From the NCBI RefSeq assembly GCF_038784515.1, contig NZ_CP152376.1, positions 3,100,001-3,164,000 on the forward strand: a stretch of 64,000 bases of DNA. The letters run 5' to 3'. Of this stretch, positions 40,304-47,910 are shown piece after piece. This DNA is from Rhodoferax sp. GW822-FHT02A01. GTDB lineage: Bacteria; Pseudomonadota; Gammaproteobacteria; Burkholderiales; Burkholderiaceae_C. How positions within the stretch are numbered: the first letter of the stretch is position 1; each line of letters starts with the position of its first letter. Position numbers and translations under genes: made by a program. The notes below the pieces were generated by a model, which did no database searches, had not been told where the DNA came from, and saw only the letters and a list, made by a program, of their open reading frames with translations.

Positions 40304-40380
40304 GGGCCGTTAGCTCAGTTGGTTAGAGCAGAGGACTCATAATCCTTTGGTCGAGTGTTCAAGTCACTCACGGCCTACCA
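40304..40380 (+). tRNA. ileX: tRNA-Ile(CAT), lysidine type
   Basis: A 77-base tRNA ending in encoded CCA. The anticodon is CAT. The variable and T region TTGGTCGAGTGTTCAAGTC and the acceptor GGGCCGT resemble tRNA-Ile2 (ileX/ileY), not elongator or initiator tRNA-Met. Its C34 would be converted to lysidine to read AUA. It is directly followed by the element, and the 3' half probably forms the left attachment site. Confidence 0.88.
40350..40380 (+). other. Probable attachment site (attL) at the tRNA 3' end
   Basis: The tyrosine integrase gene stops 64 bases from the CCA end, the usual arrangement for elements that integrate in the 3' end of a tRNA gene. The core boundaries cannot be set because no second copy of the tRNA 3' end is present up to 64000, so the other end of the element is outside the window. 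Confidence 0.5.
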
Positions 40381-40443
40381 TTCCCTACAAGGCTTTGGCG
40401 CTATTGAAAATATAGCATTATTGCCCCTAATGTCAACGAAGTG

Positions 40444-41457
40444 TCAACCAAGCTTTCTCCGTGATGGAGCCAAGGGGTTCAACTTCACAGCATCTTGGAA
40501 GTATTGAGGGGCTAGGTGCGCATAGCGCATTGTCATGGTCAAGCTTTCATGGCCGAGGATCTTCTGTAGCGCGACGATGTTCCCGCCGCGCATCATGAAG
40601 TGACTTGCGAACGTATGGCGGAGTACGTGGGTCAATTGCCCTTTAGGCAGGTCTATTTTCGCCCGCTCGATTGCCTCTCTGAATGCCGAATAGGCAGAGG
40701 CGAAAAATCTGTCACCGGTTTCTCCAGGGGCGTGATGTGCAAGCAACTCTGCAGCTAGTTCCTTGCTAATCGGAACGGTTCTGACCTTCCCGCTCTTAGT
40801 GCGGGCGAACTGAATAAGTTGGTTTCTCAGCTGCGACTTTTTCAATGACTCAGTTTCACCCCAGCGGCCACCAGTCGAAAGGCACACTTTTGAAATCAAC
40901 TTTGCGTGTCGATTCTCGGACGCAGTTAGTTCATTCAGCAGTGTGGGGATTTGCTTCTCACTGAGAAACATCAGTTCATTTTCTTGAATTTTGAATTGCC
41001 GCAACTTGGCTAATGGATTCTCTTTTTTCCAATAGCCCAATGTGATCAGTTCATTGAATACAGCACGCAAGTACGCGTGTTCTCGATTCAAATTGTTAAG
41101 GCTAATCCCTTCTTCAATTCGTTTCGTCCTGTAGTCTGTAAATACATCGACGGAGAATCGGTCGGATACTGGATTGCCCATCGCGGCAACCATGTTCTTG
41201 AGGCGGCTATATGTGTTTGCGCCCGCCCGCAGACTTGAACCATGGTGCTGGTACCAGAGGTCAACAAGCTCTAGCAGTTTCCTTACGTCACGTCGATCAG
41301 GTGCCCATTCTGAATTCTGAGTTACCTTGGTCTTCAACCATGCTTCATGCTGCTTGGCTTCGGCTTGTGTTTTGAAGGTCTTCCGAAATCTCTTTCCTCC
41401 CCTGCCAGCAGGCTGAGAGTCAACTAACCATCCCCCTTCAACTTTTTTTATTGCCAT
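40444..41457 (-). CDS. Tyrosine recombinase (integrase)
   Basis: A 337-residue phage-type integrase that would catalyse integration and excision at tRNA-Ile. The N-terminal half contains an arm-type/SAM-like domain (about 55-150). The catalytic residues are visible: arginine in TGGRWGETESL, lysine in the ARTKSGKVR segment, LTHVLRHTFASHF with HxxR, the histidine in GHES, and tyrosine in MRYAHLAPQY. Its start overlaps the upstream regulator gene by about 20 bases, so the two are cotranscribed leftwards. It is the best marker of the left end of the element. Confidence 0.93.
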   Translation of the reverse strand: MAIKKVEGGWLVDSQPAGRGGKRFRKTFKTQAEAKQHEAWLKTKVTQNSEWAPDRRDVRKLLELVDLWYQHHGSSLRAGANTYSRLKNMVAAMGNPVSDRFSVDVFTDYRTKRIEEGISLNNLNREHAYLRAVFNELITLGYWKKENPLAKLRQFKIQENELMFLSEKQIPTLLNELTASENRHAKLISKVCLSTGGRWGETESLKKSQLRNQLIQFARTKSGKVRTVPISKELAAELLAHHAPGETGDRFFASAYSAFREAIERAKIDLPKGQLTHVLRHTFASHFMMRGGNIVALQKILGHESLTMTMRYAHLAPQYFQDAVKLNPLAPSRRKLG

Positions 41458-42088
41458 GCTTCGTTTTCGTTAGAAACGCTCTCTCAGTTTCCTTCCATTC
41501 TGCTTCTTGTCTAGCTTTCCATTCTTTGACAGAAACTTCGTTAGTCGGATCAACCTGATCAGAACTTGTATATCCCAAAACCACCCATTGTGTGAACATA
41601 GGTTGTGCTGCGCAAACAACTTCAACCATTCTTAGATTTGGCTCGGCAAGTCCTAGGACTACCGGAGCCCATTCATCAGCGGAAATGAAGGATTTTTTTG
41701 TATCGCCTCCCTCAGATCTTTGTTCGAGATATTTGAAAAGCTGCAGTCCTTTAGGCCCTGCAAATTGTCTTATCACCCAATTCAATCTTTTGCCAACCGT
41801 GTCAGAGTCGGTTGATTTTGGGATGGGCGCTGAAAATGGGAAGTCTGATTGCTTCGGTGCTTTCCGGCCTGTGAGAAGCCAAATCTCATCGTGAGGAAAG
41901 TTCTTAACGAGAAAGGCCAACATCTTGTCGTTCAGGCCCTGTTTGGCATAGTAAAAATTTTGCCATTGAGCCGAGCTAACACCGCTCATCTTTTCAAGAA
42001 GTGTGAAACGGCCGCGCGCAGAGAATTGACTAGCGACGAACGTTCGGGCACGTTCACTGACGTCGGTATCGATATTTAATCTGGCCAC
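41438..42088 (-). CDS. Putative repressor-like regulator of the element
   Basis: A 216-residue protein I do not recognise with confidence. Residues 18-62 (SQFSARGRFTLLEKMSGVSS, then WQNFYYAKQGLNDKMLAFLV) resemble a helix-turn-helix of the lambda-repressor type, and the C-terminal part has no known domain. It is transcribed with the integrase and diverges from the HTH-rep operon. The divergent region carries a 14-base inverted repeat over a promoter, so it is a candidate to bind there. That role is an inference from position. Confidence 0.55.
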   Translation of the reverse strand: MARLNIDTDVSERARTFVASQFSARGRFTLLEKMSGVSSAQWQNFYYAKQGLNDKMLAFLVKNFPHDEIWLLTGRKAPKQSDFPFSAPIPKSTDSDTVGKRLNWVIRQFAGPKGLQLFKYLEQRSEGGDTKKSFISADEWAPVVLGLAEPNLRMVEVVCAAQPMFTQWVVLGYTSSDQVDPTNEVSVKEWKARQEAEWKETERAFLTKTKHGNKKS

Positions 42089-42138
42089 TTAGCGTTCCTG
42101 AGAATTTTGACTTGAGGATGCAATGCCGATGCATTGCC

Positions 42139-42184
42139 GTGACAACGCCAAATGAATTCTGTACAATAAATACAGAATTCATTT
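42139..42184 (+). promoter_or_regulatory. Rep-operon promoter overlapped by inverted-repeat operator
   Basis: GTGACA (42139-42144) and TACAAT (42162-42167) are 17 bases apart, a good sigma-70 pair reading toward the HTH and repA genes. Over the -10 lies a perfect inverted repeat: AAATGAATTCTGTA (42150-42163), seven bases, then TACAGAATTCATTT (42171-42184). The same core with seven-base spacing recurs at 56033-56053. Confidence 0.7.
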
Positions 42185-42203
42185 ACATGATCGTCTCCTA
42201 ATT

Positions 42204-42419
42204 ATGAAGCCAGATACAACTCAAGCGCCGTTGACCTCGTCTGAAGCAACTCCCCTTATGACGGTAGAGCGGTTCGCTCAGCTCGTAGGAATCCCTGTAA
42301 GTGTGTGCCAGGCGCAAGCAGATCGACGTCTTTGGCCAATCGTCCGAATTGGGAAACGGCGGTTCATTAACGTCGAGCTTGTTCGTAAGCAGGCACTGGA
42401 AGCAGAGTTCAAAAAATGA
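42204..42419 (+). CDS. Small HTH (excisionase/MerR-like) DNA-binding protein
   Basis: A 71-residue protein whose core MTVERFAQLVGIPVSVCQAQ, then RIGKRRFINVELV, matches a small winged-helix/helix-turn-helix fold like excisionases and plasmid accessory regulators. Its stop overlaps the repA start (ATGA), so it is translated with the initiator. It might be a recombination directionality factor for the integrase or a regulator of rep; the linkage to repA favours the latter slightly. Neither is proven. Confidence 0.6.
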   Translation: MKPDTTQAPLTSSEATPLMTVERFAQLVGIPVSVCQAQADRRLWPIVRIGKRRFINVELVRKQALEAEFKK

Positions 42420-43354
42420 CCTACGGCACTTCGGTGTCAATGGAGTCAGAAATCGTGCAAGGGGAGGCGACACAAGCAACCCTACGTGAACGTAAGCTGA
42501 TGGATGCAAGCCAACAGATCGCAGGTCAAAGGCCAAACGGCGATGACTTGGCATTTATGCACACGATCATGTGCCAAGTTGGCCTACCTCGATCAAAAGT
42601 AGATGGATTGCAGTTCGAGCGCAAATCCGGCAACTCCGCCTTGCTGGTTGAAGCCGGAAAGCTTTGGGATGGAAAGCAATTTATTCAACAGCCAATTCCT
42701 TATGGCACTATGCCGCGATTAATGATGGCGTGGATGAATACCTATGCAGTACGGCACAAGACGCCAGAGATTCCGGTCGGCGACAGTGCAAGCGACTTTC
42801 TGCGAATGCTTGGCAAACAGACTAACGGTGGCCAGCGTGGAACATTTACGACCTTCCGCAAGCAGGTGCAAGCCTTTTCAGCCTGTCGCATGACCCTCGG
42901 TTTTAATGCGGACGGCAAGGCGCACACGTATGACGGGAAGCCAATAAAGCACTTTGAAGCATGGCCTCACAACACGGGAGAACAGCGCTCGTTATGGCCG
43001 GCATCCGTGTCATTCTCGGAAGAGTATTTCAAGACACTTATTGAACACGCTGTACCTTTAGACATCCGTGCATTGCACGCCCTTAAGGGATCAGCACTTG
43101 CACTTGACGTCTATGCCTGGCTCTCTGAGCGTTTACACCGCATTAGCAGAAAGTCGCTTGTACTCCATTGGGTCAGCCTACGTGATCAGTTTGCCCAAGA
43201 ATACCAAGGGAAAAATGCGGACAAAGATTTCAAGACAGCGTTTTTGATAGCGTTGCGTGCAGTGATGGCGGTTTACCCACAGGCCAAGGTGAAGCAAGTA
43301 ACCGGAGGTCTATTGCTGCTGCCATCACCACCACCAATTCCATATCAGCTTTGA
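42416..43354 (+). CDS. repA: RepA_C-type plasmid replication initiator
   Basis: A 312-residue replication protein of the RepA_C family (broad-host-range plasmid initiators). The core includes PIPYGTMPRLMMAWMNTYAV, SASDFLRMLGKQTNGGQRGT, LDIRALHALKGSALALDVYAW and a winged-helix C terminus that should bind iterons. It is followed at once by a terminator and five iterons. A full-length initiator with an intact origin within a chromosomal element suggests the element can, or recently could, replicate as a plasmid. The ATG at 42416 overlaps the upstream stop. Confidence 0.85.
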   Translation: MTYGTSVSMESEIVQGEATQATLRERKLMDASQQIAGQRPNGDDLAFMHTIMCQVGLPRSKVDGLQFERKSGNSALLVEAGKLWDGKQFIQQPIPYGTMPRLMMAWMNTYAVRHKTPEIPVGDSASDFLRMLGKQTNGGQRGTFTTFRKQVQAFSACRMTLGFNADGKAHTYDGKPIKHFEAWPHNTGEQRSLWPASVSFSEEYFKTLIEHAVPLDIRALHALKGSALALDVYAWLSERLHRISRKSLVLHWVSLRDQFAQEYQGKNADKDFKTAFLIALRAVMAVYPQAKVKQVTGGLLLLPSPPPIPYQL

Positions 43355-43371
43355 AGCGTTGGATTAGGCAC

Positions 43372-43634
43372 TACGCCGAATTACCCCCCCTTCACATCAC
43401 CGCGCCAACATGGCGCGGTTTTTGTTTACGGGGACAAGCCTGTGAGTTGCATTAGTTATCCACGCCGAATCGCCCCCCTCCATTACGCCGAATCACCCCC
43501 CCCTAGACTTGTATTCTTGCGCCGAATCCCCCCCCAATTCACGCCGAATTACCCCCTCCCTAAACCTATAAGGTTGCCTTTAAGGTATTCCTATAACTCT
43601 TACCTATAGCAAGAGCGCCCATTTTTGGGGATAA
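43372..43634 (+). other. Iteron-type replication origin (oriV)
   Basis: Five directly repeated iterons with consensus ACGCCGAATYRCCCCCC start at 43372, 43462, 43485, 43519 and 43541. The last four are 22-34 bases apart. A DnaA-box-like TTATCCACG overlaps the second (43456-43464), and another with one mismatch (TTATCCCCA) is on the minus strand at 43626-43634. The interval 43557-43610 is less GC-rich and repeats CCTATAA/CCTATAG, so it could be the melting region. Confidence 0.75.
43398..43425 (+). terminator. Rho-independent terminator after repA
   Basis: CCGCGCCA (43398-43405), loop ACA and TGGCGCGG (43409-43416) form a perfect eight-pair stem followed by TTTTTGTTT. It lies 44 bases after the repA stop, just past the first iteron. 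Confidence 0.85.
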
Positions 43635-43836
43635 CTTGCAGCGCAATTGCGGGAACACAGCCAGGCACCGTTTAACCGGGGTGCAGGACAAGCCTGCGCG
43701 GGCCTCCTAGGCCCTTTTAATCGCATTTGTTTGTCAGTTCCGATGCCAACCAGCCTCAACACACGTAGCTTTGCAGTACGAATGCGCTGAAGAACTACCG
43801 CAAACCCAAGGTTTGTGCACGATCGTTAACAAACCA

Positions 43837-44276
43837 TGCGCCGAAGAACTACCGCGAGGGCAGCAGGCATTGCCTGTCCGCGCATGCAACCTTGCCACGG
43901 CGCTTGCCATTCAACCAGCGCTTCCATTGCCGAGCCAGAAGGCGGCACCGGCAGACATACTGCACGGATTACTGACGCGGATACTGCGTGGGCCTGGCCA
44001 GCCCACCCGGGCCCGGCCGCGCTAATCAAAAACCACCGCTACGCGGTCTATCGCTGGCCTGGCGCAGCCAGGCCGACTCAGATCTGTGTGCATTCTGCGC
44101 AAGAGCGTGCTCGCCGCACGGCGTTATTGCTTCGAGCTGGGTGGTTGTCTTGTTTTTTTTACCCTAGTTCGTCATCATTTCGGTGAACCTTAGCAGGTAC
44201 AGCCAGTGACCGCCGTTCACTGGATCGCGGCTTGCGCCGCTGGGATGGCTTCAAGGGCCTTTCGCGGCATAAAGCC
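43837..44276 (+). repeat. Long degenerate direct repeat, copy A
   Basis: This segment is repeated in the same orientation at 50406-50785. Long identical blocks include TGCGCCGAAGAACTACCGC, CAAGAGCGTGCTCGCCGCAC and CCTTAGCAGGTACAGCCAGT. The short block GAAGAACTACCGC also occurs once more just upstream (about 43788). The open frames in it are not conserved between the copies, so it is probably non-coding. Copy A has an extra stretch of about 60 bases in its first third. It forms the left border of the cargo region. Confidence 0.8.
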
Positions 44277-44484
44277 GTTCGTGTCGCTGCGCCCACTCTC
44301 TATTTATTCCACGCTGCCCTTGCTCCCTAGCTTGATGTACCTGCTGCCGGATCACCGGACGACGAACTAAGGAAAAACGGCGACAGGCTCCAAGAGCCTC
44401 CAGTCTCAGCAAAACAAAACGAAGGACTCGGAATCTTGGAATCCGGTCAACCTGGTATCAACTGCAACTTTTAGGAGAGAAAAC

Positions 44485-44682
44485 ATGGATGTATTTTTAA
44501 CAATCTGTGGTGTGCGTGCCGTATTTGCTTCTCGGGTTGGGGCCGCATTGATGCTGGTCTTTTTTGGAGGACTTTTGGTGCTGTCGTTTATGTCCAATGG
44601 GTTCCGCTTGGACTTGGTCAAAGGTATCGCACTTGCTGCCTGCTTTTGCGCAGTTCGGACCCTCAGGTCTCGCAAGGAGTGA
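44485..44682 (+). CDS. Small membrane protein, unknown
   Basis: A 65-residue protein with two hydrophobic helices (about 16-38 and 45-58) joined by a short basic turn. A good ribosome site, AGGAGA, lies seven bases before the ATG. No family is recognised. It lies in the segment that is present in copy A but absent from copy B of the long repeat, so it may have been lost from copy B or inserted in copy A. Confidence 0.5.
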   Translation: MDVFLTICGVRAVFASRVGAALMLVFFGGLLVLSFMSNGFRLDLVKGIALAACFCAVRTLRSRKE

Positions 44683-44705
44683 TGCCAATGGCTTTGGCGA
44701 CCTCC

Positions 44706-44848
44706 AAGCCCTCAAGATTGAGGTGGACCGCCTTGAGAATATTGCGCGCACGGGATGGCGCGGCCACAGCACTGGTCCCCAGTGAGAGGCCGGCAGGCCG
44801 GCCCCGTTAGCGGGGCGATTGGGGGCAGGCTGCCCTGATTGCTAGCCT
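44706..44848 (+). repeat. Detached right part of repeat copy A
   Basis: CCCTCAAGATTGAGGTGGACCG and what follows (to about 44760), then GATTGCTAG near 44838, match 50781-50890. In copy B these sequences join directly onto the block equivalent to 44276; here about 430 bases intervene. AAGCC is found at both breakpoints (44272-44276 and 44706-44710). The frame reads ALKIEVDRLENIA, possibly the tail of a lost plasmid gene. Confidence 0.65.
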
Positions 44849-44849
44849 A

Positions 44850-45409
44850 AGATCGGTATCCAGAAAGGCGAAAGCCCAGCAGAGCCGGGCTTCGCGGGTC
44901 CCTCAAGGGTAAAACACACAATGGCCTCGAAGGGCAACGGGGCAATTATTGCGCAGAATGGGTAAGCGTCAGCTCTGAATGTTGTTGTCCAGGAACGGGC
45001 AAAGTTCGGTATAGCAGGCTTTGCACGGGAAAACAAGGGAAAAGGCAGCAAGCCAGTAACGTAGCCGGTTCGGGCGCGGAACCCTACCTGCGAACGCACA
45101 CCGAAGCCAATTGCATATTCCAGTCAAACCCGGTCACCATTCCAGTGGAAAGTTGGCCAGTCATTCCAATCCAAAACCGCCACCTGTTCCAACGCCATGT
45201 TGGACACGGGCTCGGCGGGACAAAACCTGTTTCCCAGGAAGAAGTCGGCAATAATTGAAGATCAGCTTCGGAGAGTTTTGAAATTCAATACTGCCACGAC
45301 AGCAGACGTCTACCTCTTTTAGGAGTCCGCACAATTGGTCAGACTCAAACGTTCTATTTGGAATGGTTCAAATAGACATGTAAAGAAACTTCTATCTATC
45401 GGAGAGTGT
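44850..45409. other. Gene-free stretch
   Basis: I see no convincing gene in these 560 bases. The interval contains a set of short repeats at 45117-45210, listed separately, and fragments of GC-rich sequence without a long coding frame. It separates the repeat remnant from the first cargo gene. Confidence 0.5.
45117..45210. repeat. Four 22-24-base repeats resembling IS21-family ends
   Basis: Units begin ATTCCAGTCAAACCCGGTCA (45117), ATTCCAGTGGAAAGTTGGCC (45139), ATTCCAATCCAAAACCGCCA (45163) and a weaker TTCCAACGCCATGTTGGACA (45187). Multiple related repeats of this length and wording are typical of transposase-binding ends of IS21-like elements. No istA or istB gene is near, so this would be a remnant. 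Confidence 0.4.
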
Positions 45410-45841
45410 ATGAAAAAGAGCCGACACAGCATGCGTGGAGCGTGTCACTGTGGGACAGTGCAATTTCATGTGCAGCTCACGGATGGGTTGAACACAGCAA
45501 GACGGTGTAACTGCTCGTATTGCCGCATGCGTGGCGCAATTGCAGTTTCCGCTGAGCTGAAGGATATCGAAATACTGGAGGGCGAAGAGGCGCTGACTCT
45601 GTATCAATTCAATACCATGGAAGCAAAACATTATTTTTGCTCGAAGTGCGGAATCTACACGCATCATCAGCGCCGCTCTAACCCAACGCAATATGGAATC
45701 AATGTTGCGTGCCTAGAGGGCGTTAGCCCATTTGATTTTAACGAGGTGCAAGTAAATGAGGGACGAACACATCCCAAAGATTCTGCCACTGGCAGTGGCC
45801 CAAGTATTGCGGGTTATCTACGTTTTTTTCCGAACGAGTAA
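45410..45841 (+). CDS. GFA/CENP-V domain zinc protein
   Basis: A 143-residue protein of the glutathione-dependent formaldehyde-activating enzyme-like family. The zinc ligands are all visible: CHC at residues 12-14, CNCSYC at 33-38, and the pair in FCSKCGIYTHH near 80. Members were named for formaldehyde detoxification, but most are uncharacterised and some bind other small molecules. GGAGAG precedes the ATG at 45410 at good spacing. It is the first of several same-strand, spaced cargo genes with base composition unlike the chromosome. Confidence 0.82.
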   Translation: MKKSRHSMRGACHCGTVQFHVQLTDGLNTARRCNCSYCRMRGAIAVSAELKDIEILEGEEALTLYQFNTMEAKHYFCSKCGIYTHHQRRSNPTQYGINVACLEGVSPFDFNEVQVNEGRTHPKDSATGSGPSIAGYLRFFPNE

Positions 45842-46004
45842 CTTCAAGGCAAGTGGTTTGTGTCTGCAATTACATATGTTAGACCGCCCGCTTCCGGCCC
45901 GTGTCAGAGTTCGGCTTGGCCGCGATTACGGACATTCGTATCAGCTGACTGAGCGAAGGCTGAATTTTTATGAAACGTACTAACCCAGAGTTCAAGGAAT
46001 GCAG

Positions 46005-46343
46005 ATGATGCACACTTGGGTGGTCATCGCAGTCGTGAATTTGTGCTGTGGAATTCCATTCGGATTGATGCTTCGTTCCAATGCGGAAAGTCTTAAAGAT
46101 GGACCTGAGCGCAACCTTTTTGGTGTGGATACAGTGATTGGATTTATTGCATCACTTGGCGTGAAGGTTATGACGGGTGTTCTTTTGGGTATTGTCCCAA
46201 GTGCCGTAATTCTGTTCCTGCTTGGTTTACCACCTCGTACGACTGACGATGAGAGGTTCTGGATTCTTTCGTTGATGGTAGCAATGGCAATCGGAAAAGG
46301 AATTCGGTGGTATCGCTGGTCCCGACGTCAGGATTTCAGGTAA
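46005..46343 (+). CDS. Membrane protein, unknown
   Basis: A protein of about 112 residues with three hydrophobic helices (about 4-24, 45-75 and 85-105) and a basic C terminus (RWYRWSRRQDFR). No family is recognised. AAGGA (45994-45998) supports a start at 46005 or 46008 rather than the ATG at 45999, which would touch the ribosome site. It is isolated, with about 160 bases to the preceding gene and 50 to the next. Confidence 0.5.
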   Translation: MMHTWVVIAVVNLCCGIPFGLMLRSNAESLKDGPERNLFGVDTVIGFIASLGVKVMTGVLLGIVPSAVILFLLGLPPRTTDDERFWILSLMVAMAIGKGIRWYRWSRRQDFR

Positions 46344-46393
46344 GCCGAAAGCTGACATCCCGTGCTATTTCCCCAAACTGCGCTTCTTGAATA

Positions 46394-46816
46394 ATGAATA
46401 GACCACTGCAGATGTCCAATGGCCAATACCCATTCGCTTGGAAACTTCTTCTTGTGTTTCTATCAGTTGGACTTACTGCAGCCTTGATTCCATTTTTTCT
46501 GAGTGGACCAACACCACCAACACTTGGCCCAGTTGGTAGCGCTGTGCTTGCGGAAATAAGAGCGGCATATAAATCCGCAGGAGGTTCGGTTGAGTCTCTG
46601 ACTTGTTCGGGAAGCAAGGGCGCCCTCCTGATTTCCTGTGGTGGAGGCCCGGCCAATCTTGACCGACTCAGCAGCGCGTTTAAAAGTGCTGGTTGGCAGC
46701 CACGCTTTGATTCCACCTTGGCTCGAATGACAATGGAACGTGGTCAATATGTTCTGGCCCTAGAGGCTTCTGACCGCACAACTTCTGTTTCAGTCCGCGA
46801 GCGGGAGGAGAAATAA
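46394..46816 (+). CDS. Single-span membrane protein, unknown
   Basis: A 140-residue protein with one N-terminal membrane helix (about residues 15-36) and a predicted extracytoplasmic part starting GPTPPTLGPVG. The C-terminal part includes CSGSKGALLISCGGG, whose two cysteines could form a disulphide. No known domain is seen. No strong ribosome site is visible; the ATG at 46412 is an alternative. A short open frame begins on its stop codon (46816-47016) but looks unlike protein. Confidence 0.45.
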   Translation: MNRPLQMSNGQYPFAWKLLLVFLSVGLTAALIPFFLSGPTPPTLGPVGSAVLAEIRAAYKSAGGSVESLTCSGSKGALLISCGGGPANLDRLSSAFKSAGWQPRFDSTLARMTMERGQYVLALEASDRTTSVSVREREEK

Positions 46817-46996
46817 TGCGTTTTCCAACATGGGCAGTGGCGGTATTGCCGCGATTGCAGTCATTGAACGGGCTCCCCCAATTAGCGGATAGACGAGGCC
46901 AGATTGAACCGTCAATATTGACTGCAGCTGACGGCGGGGATTATCGGAATCTTCATATCATCATAAATTTCTGGGAATACTACTCAGTCAACTCCC

Positions 46997-47443
46997 ATGT
47001 CAAACCGTTTTTTTAGACTTCATACAGCTGGAATGATTGCCCTTGCGTTCCTAGCGCTTGGTAGCTGCGGACGCTAACCGGAATCATCGTTTGCGCTTGC
47101 GAGCGAATCAAGACTCCCAAAGTGGTTCAATCTTTCACCCAACCTAGAGCGCACGAATGTCACAGTGACGATGGACTACCAGATAAACTCTTCTGGCAGA
47201 ACTGCCACATTTACTATGCGAGATGGAAGTGGAGCAGTTGTCTCAAAGGTGACGGGTAATCTAACAGGGTCTATACCGCTCCAGCGAAAAGCAAAGTTGT
47301 CCGGTCACCCAGAAGGTTATCCGGAATATGAAATTGTCACTGTCGGTGGAATCACCGAAATTATTGAGCATCGAAAGTTGGAGCCAGTCTTCTATGTCAC
47401 AGACGATGCGGCAGTTATGGCAGAACTTTCAAGTCCTCGCTAA
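46997..47443 (+). pseudogene. Lipoprotein gene with in-frame stop
   Basis: One continuous frame encodes a lipoprotein-type signal (MSNRFFRLHTAGMIALAFLA then LGSCG with a lipobox cysteine). An in-frame TAA at 47075-47077 then interrupts it, and the same frame continues as PESSFALASESRLPKWFNLS and on to 47443. The continuation resembles small lipoproteins that have an ESRLPKWF-type segment after the cysteine. A single nonsense change therefore seems to have inactivated it; translation from the GTG at 47165 would give only the C-terminal part without a signal. Confidence 0.6.
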
Positions 47444-47505
47444 GGCAGAAATGCCGCGCAAGCGGTCACTGGAGTCACAGGCTCAATTGAAATTCAAAAA
47501 AAAGC

Positions 47506-47811
47506 ATGGGACACAAACTTTCACCACACGACAATGAGCTATATCAGCGCGTCGATGAGGTTCTTCACTTCATTTGGGACCCGATTGGGGTTGCTGGTAT
47601 ACCGGCAGCACGGGGCGAATACAACAGCTATTTACCGCTTGTCTTCCAAATGCTGAAAAGTGGATTGAAGGCAAGTCAAGTCGCATCAGCACTGAATGAC
47701 TTTGTTACTGGCAACATGAATCTGGCGGAAGATATTGAGCGCTCCAAGGAAGTTGCGAAGATATTGACGGACTGGAGGGATGCTTTGACGAAAAAGTATG
47801 ATGCTCGCTAA
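47506..47811 (+). CDS. Conserved hypothetical protein of cassette type
   Basis: A 101-residue soluble helical protein. The segment LYQRVDEVLHFIWDPIGVAG, then PAARGEYNSYLPLVFQML, belongs to a widespread uncharacterised family that I associate with integron cassettes and islands. No catalytic motif is obvious. No strong ribosome site is seen, only AAAAAAGCAT before the ATG. It precedes the OLD-like gene by 100 bases. Confidence 0.6.
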   Translation: MGHKLSPHDNELYQRVDEVLHFIWDPIGVAGIPAARGEYNSYLPLVFQMLKSGLKASQVASALNDFVTGNMNLAEDIERSKEVAKILTDWRDALTKKYDAR

Positions 47812-47910
47812 GCCGCGAAAGCAGTCACCCGTCGCGCTCAAGTGCTCGACTCTTCAGCGGCATACTTCAGCCAGTAGTCCAATCTGCGTTAGCACACTTG
47901 AAGGCATTTT

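Noticed and set aside
40304..40380. tRNA-Met for the CAT anticodon gene
   Set aside because: The acceptor stem, variable region and T arm follow the lysidine tRNA-Ile2 pattern (TTGGTCG...GTTCAAGTC) rather than elongator or initiator tRNA-Met.
43771..44025. Open frames in the long repeat (43771-44025, 43836-44186 and 50370-50702)
   Set aside because: The frames are not kept between the two repeat copies because small insertions and deletions shift them, and there are no ribosome sites.
46816..47016. Short frame starting on the stop codon of the 46394 gene
   Set aside because: Sequence is unlike protein, has no hydrophobic or domain pattern, and overlaps the start of the lipoprotein frame.
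45840..47910. Integron-type attC sites between the small cargo genes
   Set aside because: The genes look like cassette genes and GTTAGAC occurs at about 45880, but I found no matching RYYYAAC partner or paired inner repeats in any spacer, and no integron integrase gene.
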